The translations under genes were made by a program, and so were the position numbers. 64,000 nucleotides of DNA. Origin: Berberis thunbergii. Lineage: Eukaryota; Streptophyta; Magnoliopsida; Ranunculales; Berberidaceae. The stretch is from assembly GCA_003290165.1 (NCBI GenBank), contig QNQO01000649.1, positions 310,001-374,000 on the forward strand, in the 5' to 3' direction. Under the pieces are notes generated by a model. It was not told where the DNA came from and ran no database searches. It saw only the letters and a list, made by a program, of their open reading frames with translations. Positions within the stretch are counted from its first letter, which is position 1. The number at the start of each line of letters is the position of its first letter. Shown here piece after piece: positions 55,135 to 64,000 of this stretch.

Positions 55135-55690
55135 TGATGCGTTCAAAAATCATCCTTCTGCAAGTTTGATATGGAAAACCACTGTTATATTGCCAAATAC
55201 CACTTTTTGGTGGTTGAAGACATTCCGATGCTTAAGTCAGTAACTCTCTTGGAAGAAGGAAGTAAATTTGGACATATCTCAATTAAAGTTGCATACATTT
55301 ATCGAAAGTTCCTTTTACCTTTTATAATGGTCGTAGTTAACTCTCTGCGTGACTTAAGTATGTGAGGCGCAACGGAAGGAGATGTTTCTGTAACAGTCTC
55401 CTCCTTAATGGAGATGCATTCGTGGTGGTGTAGGTTTCTCCATGGCTTTTTCTTGGTGCAACACTCTTCATTTTAATAAGAGAACGTGTGACGGGCTTTG
55501 ATTGGTCTGGGCTCGGATTCGGATCCTGTTTACGCCTTCCTAGAAATGAGCCTAGTTTGGGCTTTTATAATCGACCTCAATCCTTCTGGGCTTTATGAGC
55601 TAGCCAAATGGATCGGGCGTTGTATTCTAGTGATGAGGTTTTATGCCACGTTTACGGCCGTGATGCTCGGTCTATTTTGATGTATCATCA
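55135..55690 (-). mobile_element. 3' LTR of a Tat-type Ty3/gypsy element
   Basis: On the minus strand the LTR starts TGATGATACATCAAAATAGA right after a polypurine tract, AAGGGGGGAGTAGC (55691-55704, complement). It ends CGCATCA near 55135. It shares sequence with the solo LTR at 36064-36732. The adjacent polypurine tract fixes orientation and identifies this as the 3' LTR. Confidence 0.75.
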
Positions 55691-55830
55691 GCTACTCCCC
55701 CCTTAGTTAGTGGGTATGTTCAACTATCCACCAATTGTGTGATTGATTTCACTTTTTGATCACAACATTACGGCTTGGTTAGTGTCATTGTTATTCATCA
55801 CTGTGGTTTTCTCTCCGTTGTCCCATCTGC

Positions 55831-58093
55831 TTGTTTGTTTTGGCGCGATTTCTAGGATTTCATGTGGTTGTCACACTTTGCATGTTCTCTGAGAGCGGTC
55901 CCTTCGTTCCCCATTCCTATAAAAGGAGGGGCTTTGGGTATGCTCTTTTTCCTTTTGTGTCTTCTCGTTTTCTGGCTGTTAACATTTTGATTTTTCGAAT
56001 CCATCCCGTAGTTATGTCTAACTCTAGAGTTTTGGGCGATGACGCTCTTGTTGTTTGTGAAGCTTTATTTACGCCCAAGAGGGCGACACACGTGACTCTA
56101 GACAACATCCGACACGATTATTCGTTGCCTGATGATTTGGAGACTGTGCTCCTCAAGGATGATGACAATCCTTGTCGTCCTCGGGTCTAGATACATTGCT
56201 TTGTATTCAGGTATGTTCCATGCTGATTTTAGGCTTCTGGCTCCTCCTATGATCTGGGAGTATTTCGATTTGGTTGGAATTGCTCCTGCTCAACTTGTTC
56301 CTAATGGTTGGAAGGTACTTACTTCAACCTTGGCGAGGGTTGTTGCTGCTCGCATCCCTATAAATGTTAGGGTTTTGCATTCCTTGGTAGGGTTTAATGT
56401 GGACCTTAGTTACACTTGTCCCTTGCATTCTCCTCCCTGTTTCGAGGACCTGCGAGAGGAGTACTTATCATTGTCTTTGGAAGAGCACAATTTTCATCGT
56501 CGATTTTGTGATCTTCCCCGAGTATCGGTAGAAGATTTTCTTTCTTCGGACGCCATTGTCCGTGGTGGTCTGCTTTGGTCGGGTAGGGCAGTCATTGCCT
56601 TTGAGGTTACCATTGCGCGCATTGGCGACGTAGGAGTCCCTGCTTTAGCTCGAGGTCCTAGGAACATTGGTCCCATTGCTAAGAAAAGGAAAGTTCCTAA
56701 GCCTCCTAGCCCTTCCAAGATATCGGCTGTTAGTTATGGTTGTGTCTCGAAGAGGAAAAATCTTGTTTTTGTTGTTCTTAACTCTATTAGGACCCCTTCT
56801 GATCTTGCCTCTCTTCAGAAGGGGAGTCATGGTTCTAGTGATGATTCTTCTGCTCCTGAGGACGAAGAGGTAAATCGAGTCCTCGAGGTAAGTAAGAAAC
56901 ATGTTTCCCACCCTCTGGATGATCATGAGAAAAAGCTTGTTGGTTTTTATGGCTTGCCGGATTCTGCCGACCTTTCGATTGATGATTCGCGCATCGTCGA
57001 AAATAAAATGCTTCAGATGGGCGTTTGGTTGTCGACTAATCCGAAGGGTAGTAAGACTTGGGATGATTTTGATTATGACCCGTCAATAAAAGATCAATTT
57101 GTTGCTCGTTCTCGAGCTCACAAGTTTTTCGTTTATTCGGTTGTTGCTAGTGCTTCGGGAGCTCGTGTTGCTCCTTGTGCTTCTCGCCCTTCTCCTTCCG
57201 GTTCTTGCATTGCTCCTTCCGATTCTCGCCCCGCTCCTCCTGTTTTTGGCAAGACCTTCTGACCCTCCGAGGCTGATGCTCAGGATAGTATTTGCAACCT
57301 TATTGGCAGTTGTCACGAGCGGATGGCTAATAAAGCTCCTATGTTCGTTTGTCAACCACGTCGTCATATTGACAATGGCCTCCAACATCTTATGGAAGGG
57401 ATGACGCATCCTACTTATGCGACCGTAATGGAGTCAGATAGTAAGGCGTCTCGTGATTAGGCTGCTCATGTCGAGTGGAAGCTTTCGAGACACATTTTGG
57501 TTTTCTCTCATGTTCTTCATCGAATGGATTTGTTGAAGGCGCAGTGCGCGGAACATGAGAGGCTCACGGATTCTGCGTGGGAGGTGCTGAGGAAACTCGA
57601 GGCTACGCGTGATGCGTTTGCTTCCGACCTCGAGACATCCAAGGTGGAATTAGGTCAATTGCGTTCTCGTTTGGTTGTTGCTGAGAAATAGTTGTCTGAC
57701 CGAAAGGCCAAATGCGACGAGGTTGTTCGCTCCGCCAATGAGTGTTTTGATAAGCTGAAGGCTGCTACCGCCCGTATTATTGAGATGAGTTCCAAGTTTG
57801 TTGAGACCAAGCCGGTGGTTGCTGCTAAATTTGTCGACGTTGACAAAGAGTTAGCGTCTACTCAAGCCAAGTTGTTGACTGTTATAGAGAAGTTGAAGAC
57901 AGTAGAGGCCACCGATTTTAAGATAGTGGTAGAAGGTCGCCACAATTTTCTAGATTTTCTAAAAACTCAGGGTTTGCATATGTCTCCCTACCGCAGCCTT
58001 GCTGAGCAGGAGTTTAATGATGTCGAGGAAGTTGTTCAGGATTTGATTGGTGATCCGGATGTTGAGGAGCCTACTGACCATATGCTTCCTTAA
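55831..58093 (+). pseudogene. Antisense ORF of the Tat-type element (plant 'gypsy-type transposon' protein family), frameshifted
   Basis: A likely start at ATG 56014 (MSNSRVLGDDALVVCEALF) runs to about 56190, shifts frame, and continues to 57262 with YIALYSGMFHADFRLLAPPM and LVGIAPAQLVPNGWKVL. That is the N-terminal domain of the plant protein family often labelled putative gypsy-type transposon or plant transposase. After stops at 57262 and 57689, a coiled-coil-like tail continues to 58093 (ATRDAFASDLETSKVELGQL, then DKELASTQAKLLTVIEKLKT). It lies opposite to pol, between pol and the 3' LTR, where Tat-lineage elements such as Grande are known to carry an antisense ORF. Function unknown. A polyadenylation-like TTTTGTAATCTCC follows. 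Confidence 0.65.
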
Positions 58094-58237
58094 TATGTCG
58101 TTCATGATAGTGATTCTTCTTAGTTGTCATTTTCTTTTTTCATTTTGTAATCTCCTTTTTTAGAAGATAAATGAAAATTTTTGTTCGGATTTTGGTGGCT
58201 TCGATACTCGACATTCTAGTCATACGGAAGCTTTGGT

Positions 58238-61200
58238 TTACGGAATCATGTTTCTCATTCGGATTACGATGCCGTACATTACATTCGATGTTAAAAGTTC
58301 AGCTCTTATTTCCTGATACTTTATTACTCTGTGGTTGATCAGGCCAGAAGTTTTTATGTCTGACTCATTCATCTTGCATATTTGTTTGTTCGATAATCTA
58401 GCCATGTTAAGTGTTCTCTCGAGTCTGTTTTTCATCTTACTTTTTGTCCTGGTAGTATTTGTTTGTTTTGAAAATGATAGCGAAAGACTATATTGATAAT
58501 ATCTTTTCAAGTGTTCTATATTCCATGGTCGAGGTATCGTTTCGCCATCTTTGTCTTCCAACCAGTATGTTCTTGGTCTATTGATTTTTGTCACTCGATA
58601 AGGTCCTTCCCAGTTTGGATTAAGCTTTCCAGCACCGGGCTCTTTTGTGTTTAGTTGAACCTTTCATAACACCTAGTCTCTGGCGTTGAAGTTTCAGATC
58701 CGTACCTTCTTGTTATAGTACCCTGTCACGCGTTGTCAGTATGTTGTTGTTTTAATCGAGGCTTGTTCTCATTTTTCTTCGAGGAGATCTAGCTCGACTC
58801 TTAATGCTTCAACATTGTCCTCGACACGAAATTTTTTGGTTCAGGATGTTGGAATCCGGACTTCCACGAGTATCATCGCTTCTGACCCGTAAGCAAGTGC
58901 GAAAGATGTTTCTCCTGTTGGATTTCATTTTGTTGTCCTGTATGCCCAAATGACACAAGGTAATTCGGATGTCCATAGTCTTTTCGTTGCCTCGAGTTTT
59001 CTTTTGATTGCCTCCAAAATTGTTATGTTAGTGACTTCGATTTGGCTGTTTGCTTGCAGGTGAGCTGGCGCGAAGAAGTGCTACTGGATTTTCATGCTCT
59101 TTCATAACTCCATGACTCTTTTGCCTTCAACTGCTTCCCATTGTCTGTAACGATTACTCTTGGGACTCCGAATCTGCAAATGATGTCTCTCCAGAGAAAT
59201 TTCTCGACTTGCACTTCCCTTATTTTTGTCAGGGGTTCTACTTCAACCCATTTGGTGAAGTAATCTACTGCTACGAGGTGAAATTTCTTTTTGTCGGGCG
59301 TTGGGAGTAGTCCTACAATATCCATTCCCCATTGTGTGAATGACCATGGGCTACTCATTGGAGTCAGATTTTGTCTCGGCATGTGAGTGTATGGGGCAAA
59401 TTTTTGGCACTTGTCACATCTACGAACTAGCTTCTAAGCGTTCGCCTGCATCGTTGGCCAGTAATACCCTAATGTTCTTCCCTCGAGTGATTCTCGCATA
59501 TGCCGTGGTATATTTTCTCTAGGACATATTCAACGTCTCTTGGTGTAAGGCATCTCAACAACGGTTTGTGGCAGACCTACTGTATAATTTGTTATTTATC
59601 ATTGTATATCTGGCTACCTGATTCCGAATTTCCTAGCTTCCATTTTGTATATTGGAAGTAAGGAATGTGATTTCATGAAATCTCGCAAAATTTTATTTTT
59701 TTAAATTATGAAATAAAAATGGAGAAATAAAAAGTTACATTTTTTCGTAAATTTCATTTTTTTCCGTAAAAATACAAAACCCACCTATTAAAAATTACAT
59801 TTTTTTAAGGATTTTTTCGAAAAATTTCGGAGTTTTATCATAAATTTCGAGGTACTTTCATATTATCAATTATTCTAATTATTTATTGATTTTTAAAACC
59901 ACCCAATGACTTTCTAATTATCATTTCTTCTACTTATATATTGATTTTTGAAACCACCCGTAGTTTTCTAATTATATATTGATTTCATAGTTGTTTCATT
60001 CTTGATATTTAGGCTTCATTTACTATGTTTAATAGATTTATTTACTTGCATATATTTTTTTTTCACATTTTCATATACCCTTGAATTTCATTATATATAT
60101 AGTTTTTTTTATTTTTTTATTTTTATGTATCCTCAAAATTTCTACGTTTTTTCTTTACACACCGAAATATTTCTTAAAATCAAGATACGAAATGAACTCA
60201 AAAACGAAATCACAATTCTTGGTTGGGAGTTCTCCGTTTAAAATGTACGCCAGGATTGGAGTCATTCAATTAACACCTTGGTTTGCGGCGCATGCTTCTT
60301 CTAGCTGATTTTCTAGTATGGAGCTACATCGCGTCATGACGAGTGGATTCTCATTATCTTTTGTCATTGAGGTTTCTTTAGCTAGCTTGTATGTTTTTGT
60401 TTTCTGCTTTTACACATTGTCGGATAGTGGCGTTTCAAAAGTCTTATATTAGTTATGTGGTTCTCTAATGGTAGGCTTTCATTTGAACGTATTTTACTTG
60501 GATCTCGCTGCTTAGTTGATTAACCACCAACCTGGAATCCGTAAAGACGTTAATGTCTCTTATTCTCGGGTGTTTTGCTAACTGTAGTCTTGCTATCACA
60601 ACTTTGTACTCGGCTTTATTATTAGAGGCTTCAAAACTGAATGTTATCGCCTTTTCCAATGCAATGCAATGCCTTTCAAGTTGTATAAGAATATTTCGGC
60701 TCCGCTTCCTGATTCGTTAGATGCCCCATCATAGCGGGGGATCCATTCTTCAGGGATCGATTTAGGTTGTTCTGTTTTTTTTTCCTTGTCCTCGGGTTGG
60801 TTGTTGCTTCGTATGAACTCGGCGATGAAATCTGCTAATGTTTGAGGTAGTTCTGGGTGCATAAGTACTGTCAAACTATTTGAATTCTATTGACCATTTT
60901 ACCATTCTTTTCGATAAGTTTGGCATGTGTAATACTGACCGAAGTTGCTGCTCGATCATGACCGTGATCGGATCGGGTATGCCTGGAAGTGTGGTCGCAA
61001 TTTCCTTGATGACACAATCAGAGCGAGCGTCAGTTTCTCTAGGGCCGGATAGTTGATCTCTGCATCTGCGAGTGTTTTGTTGATGTAGTACACTGGTTTT
61101 TGTACCCCTTTTTCTTCTTGTATTAGTGTTGAACTCACTGCGTGATTAGACACAGACAGGTATAGATACAATGTTTCTCCTGTGTTTGGTTATGTTAGCT

Positions 61201-61440
61201 TCTTCATACTTCCCATGTATGTCCTAAGGTTTTGAAAGACTTTTTCACATTCGTCATTCCATTCAAATGTCTTGTTCCCTTTCAAGATCTTGAAGAAAAA
61301 CTGACATTTGTCTAATGACTTCGAAATAAATCTGTTTAGAATTGATATCCTTCCGTTAAAACTTTGAACACCTTTGATTTTTGTCGGTGACTGCATGTTG
61401 AGAAGCACTTGTATCTGTTTTGGATCGGCTTCAATTCCTT
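58238..61440 (-). mobile_element. Degraded pol of a Tat-type Ty3/gypsy retrotransposon (RT end, RNase H, integrase)
   Basis: In minus-strand order: RT thumb/connection from 61440 (GIEADPKQIQVLLNMQSPTK, then GRISILNRFISKSLDKCQFF); tether-type RNase H 61171-60956 (HAVSSTLIQEEKGVQKPVYY); second RNase H 60874-60465 (PRYDGASNESGSGAEIF, ASNNKAEYKVVIARLQLAKH, FTDSRLVVNQL). The integrase core is at 59382-59092 (WGMDIVGLLPT, VDYFTKWVEVEPL, VTDNGKQL, so two acidic catalytic residues are visible), and the integrase C-terminus at 58594-58238 (RPRTYWLEDKDG, WNIEHLKRYY). Two RNase H-like domains mark the Tat lineage. Stops and frame breaks separate the blocks, and an AT-rich segment (about 59590-60240) interrupts it. 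The upstream RT, protease and gag are missing. Confidence 0.8.
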
Positions 61441-61979
61441 GTGATGCACTATTTTAGTAGCACACAACTTAATACCCTATTTTGTGATTGTAGTATAGAA
61501 TAAGTAGATATCATTCTGGACCGGAGATTATATGGTTTGCCAATTAACACTAAGAATAGTTAAAAGACAACTAACAACCTAATTAAGTAAATAACGAGGG
61601 ATTGGATTTTCTAAGTTAAACTATGAAAAATAACTACGAAAATTACTTTAAAGATAATAAAACTAAAGGGATGGCAAATATGAGAAATTAGCTAAGGGTT
61701 TATCTCCACACACCAAACATATACTCATAAATCAATATTCAATAATCACTTGCTAACTCGTGAGAGACAATGCTCAAGATTATCCGTGATCAACACTGCA
61801 TTAATATTATTATTTTTCCAAGTTTGTTGAATTAAACTTAGCGCTTTCAAAATATTCTTATCCTGCTATCTAATCAGGAATCGCAAGTTAGATAACAATC
61901 CAAGATCATTAAGTTTTGTGGAAAATATGAACACTGACTAGACAATTACAAGTATGATCAACATCTTGTTCTTACCTAG

Positions 61980-62149
61980 TTTTTTTTTTTGGAAGGCGAG
62001 CTGGGTTTTTAAAGATCTCATAACCTATCAACTGGGCGACCTATAGGTCAACACCTATTAGAAAGTAACCATGCCGCAGGTGGGATTCAAAACTAGGACG
62101 TGGGGGACAAACCCACACAGCCCTAACCACTAGACCATAACACCATTGG
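61980..62149 (-). mobile_element. tRNA-derived SINE (family B)
   Basis: The minus strand has an A box TGGTCTAGTGGTTAGG and a B box GTTTTGAATCCCACC, then a roughly 90-bp body ending in an A12 tail. A perfect 9-bp duplication, CTTACCTAG, lies at 61971-61979 and 62150-62158. The sequence differs from the SINEs at 3209 and 28847, so it is a second family. Confidence 0.9.
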
Positions 62150-62690
62150 CTTACCTAGGTATTTACTTAACATTACCAACGTTCCTCAGTATTTACTACT
62201 TGTGAGTACAAGATTATAACAATTAGGTGAAACTCTCTTATACTCTAGCCCCAAATCCTAGCATGCTCACTAAGTTGGCCACCTTAACAAACATACAAAG
62301 AAAAGTTTTCTATAAAACAGTTAAGCAAAACACAATCACTAATAGCAAAAAAGATTAAATTCAATTAATTTATAAAACGCATGTTGCGGGGTTTTGAATC
62401 AACCCCTAACTAAGAGGAGTTTAGCTGGACATATTAATCATGTTCGAATAACAATACATAATTAATTATCAAATTAAAAATAAGAGAGAGTAAAGAGAAA
62501 AACATTGTCGCCTTGTGTGGTGGTAGAGAATAACTCTGTGGGTGTGAATAGTGCAAAGACAAGAGAAATCAATTTCTTCCCTTCCTTTTCGCGATCTGCC
62601 CTCTTCCTTCACTATGATCTTCCCTCTTCTGCTGCTTCGGCTGTGTGTGTGACGAGAGATAGAGATGGATGTCGGTGGTGGTGTAGCTGA

Positions 62691-62870
62691 TGTGTGAAGG
62701 TGATGGAAGGAAGAGATCAGATGAGAAAGATGAAGGTTGTGCGAAGAAGAGATGGAATGAGGGGTTGTTGTGACTGGCTAATGTGTGAAGGTGATGGAAG
62801 GAAGAGATCAGATGAGAGAGAGATGAAGGTTGTGCGAGGAAGAGATGCGAAAAAAAGATGGAAGGCAATG
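62691..62870. repeat. 94-bp tandem duplication
   Basis: GTGTGAAGGTGATGGAAGGA followed by AGAGATCAGATGAGA and GATGAAGGTTGTGCGA occurs at about 62692 and again at about 62786, with small differences. Confidence 0.8.
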
Positions 62871-63523
62871 GGGTTTTTTATTTCAATGAAGGGACTGTGA
62901 TTGTTGATTTGGTGGACGGAGATGGTGACTGTGTGTATGATGGTTTGAAGGAACGACAGTGGTTTGTGGCTATGGTTGTGGATGGGTGACGTGAAGGAGG
63001 ACGACGGGATGAGGAAAGAAGATGGAAGCTAGGGACTGTGTGATTGTGCTGAAGTGGAGACTGTGGTTGCAAGCTGATGATGAGATGGTGGGTGGATGAC
63101 GATGTTGGCTGGATTGCAAGGAAGAGGAGGCATGTTGCGGCTATGATGAGGAGGTTGTAGATGGATGCTTGCTGTTGTGGATGGATGCGTGGATGAGGAG
63201 GCTATTGCTGGATGGATGACGACTTGTTGTGGTTGCAACCGTGAGGAGGCTGTGGATGGATGATTTTCCAAAGCAATGTATCATCCCTTTTATATTTGTT
63301 TTTTGTTTGGTTTCCTTTTTTGCGTGGTTTCCTTTTGCAACTAGTATTTCTAAATTGTCAATTTGCTTCACTTAGCTTGTATTTTGGAATGTTATAATTG
63401 GAAACTTGTACAAACACAAAAATAGCAATTAGTACAATAATTAACAAGTAATAGCCAAAAATATATATAGAAATATAATATCAAAAATAGCCTAATTATG
63501 CTCCTATCACCTTCTCTATCGGT

Positions 63524-63783
63524 GTTGATTAGATAACTGGGAGTACTACAACTTTTGTGTTTTGAACAGCTTGAGAATCGGTTTCAATCGAACACATAAG
63601 TTGGCCTAAAGTCAGGAACACTATCCTGTTTTCATTTTTCAGACAGATTTGCGCAGCTTTAGTGAAATGACCATAACTTGTTCATTTCAAAATATTTTTA
63701 AATGATTTAAGTTGCGTTTATTAGATAACTCAGAGTACTACAACTTTCGTATTTTGATGAGCTTGAAAATCAATTTCAATTGA
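63524..63783. repeat. Direct repeat, about 68-bp units 192 bp apart
   Basis: TTAGATAACTGGGAGTACTA with CAACTTTTGTGTTTTGA at about 63527 recurs as TTAGATAACTCAGAGTACTA with CAACTTTCGTATTTTGA at about 63719. Both are followed by AGCTTGA(G/A)AATC(G/A)(G/A)TTTCAAT. Confidence 0.75.
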
Positions 63784-64000
63784 GGGTTTAAATTGGTTTG
63801 AAAGTTACCCTATTTTTCATTTTTCGTTTTGAGTTTGAGTTTGTCTGTTATGTTAAGTTATGCATATTTATTGAGTTTATGTTTAAGGGTTTCAACTTTA
63901 AGGGGAGTTTGAGAGTTTTCGAGGGAGAAAGAGGAGATTTACAAGAGATTTGAGTGTGGAAAGAAATTTTAAAGAGATTTGGAAGAAAATATTTTGAATG

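Larger units (their letters stand above)
61443..64000. mobile_element. Non-coding retroelement-like sequence interrupting the Tat pol (LARD type, tentative)
   Basis: The pol frame stops abruptly at 61440 and is replaced by long AT-rich non-coding DNA, then a purine-rich stretch (62690-63260) and a region with an internal duplication. Style resembles 44985-46370. Runs of GATGG-rich sequence encode no credible protein. The right limit lies outside the window. Confidence 0.35.

Noticed and set aside
55831..58093. Reading the 56-58 kb plus-strand ORF as gag of a plus-strand retrotransposon
   Set aside because: The polypurine tract and LTR orientation at 55690-55704 and the minus-strand pol place this ORF antisense, downstream of pol.
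62505..63371. Several His/Ser/Pro-rich minus-strand frames
   Set aside because: They come from GATGG-type low-complexity and tandem repeats; frames overlap each other and show no family resemblance.

Overview
The window is nuclear DNA from a eudicot plant. It has spliced genes with GT-AG introns, AT-rich intergenic DNA, plant-specific families (R3H/SUZ protein, purple acid phosphatase, class III peroxidase, plant GT29 glycosyltransferase) and plant transposon families on both strands. I found no operons, CRISPR arrays, rRNA genes or intact tRNA genes. Boundaries come from reading splice sites, target-site duplications (TSDs) and frames by eye; no alignment or search was run.

Only two genes look intact, both on the minus strand. 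One is an R3H/SUZ RNA-binding protein gene (15771-22702, 3 coding exons, 454 codons). The other is a purple acid phosphatase gene (38473-42004, 5 exons, 438 codons, all metal ligands present). The left edge (about 600-790, minus) looks like the promoter and untranslated first exon of a gene lying outside the window. Broken host genes are: a mitochondrial acyl carrier protein (4673-8645, phosphopantetheine Ser replaced by Ala, exon 1 frame disrupted), a GALT29A-like glycosyltransferase (26845-27682, several frameshifts), an FKBP62-like PPIase (about 50910-52141) and ribosomal protein L35/uL29 (about 52718-53097).

The rest is a dense transposon archive. A Mutator-type family with shared short ends and 9-bp TSDs appears at least six times: 8946-9129, 9954-10097, 23094-24030, 43124-43260, 44127-44308 and 53842-53986. 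The third copy is a Pack-MULE that has captured exon 1 of a class III peroxidase gene. The others are hairpin MITEs whose long arms fall into different sequence types although the ends are shared. A separate 1.86-kb foldback element with long terminal inverted repeats lies at 11410-13268.

hAT-type elements with 8-bp TSDs occur at 13630-14241, 14623-15205, 25869-26629 and as a nested pair (48000-49772 containing 48631-49734). tRNA-derived SINEs with clear TSDs lie at 3209-3420, 28847-29067 and 61980-62149. The 28.6-35.6 kb block is nested: a degraded LINE reverse transcriptase gene is interrupted by a SINE and by a 3.1-kb solo LTR, and the LTR carries a 2.7-kb LINE derivative that keeps a 681-codon ORF1 but has no ORF2. 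Two short non-autonomous LTR elements lie tail to tail inside the R3H gene's 4.3-kb intron. The right end (55135-61440) is a Tat-type Ty3/gypsy element read on the minus strand, with a degraded pol, a long antisense ORF and a 3' LTR; non-coding LTR-element sequence follows.
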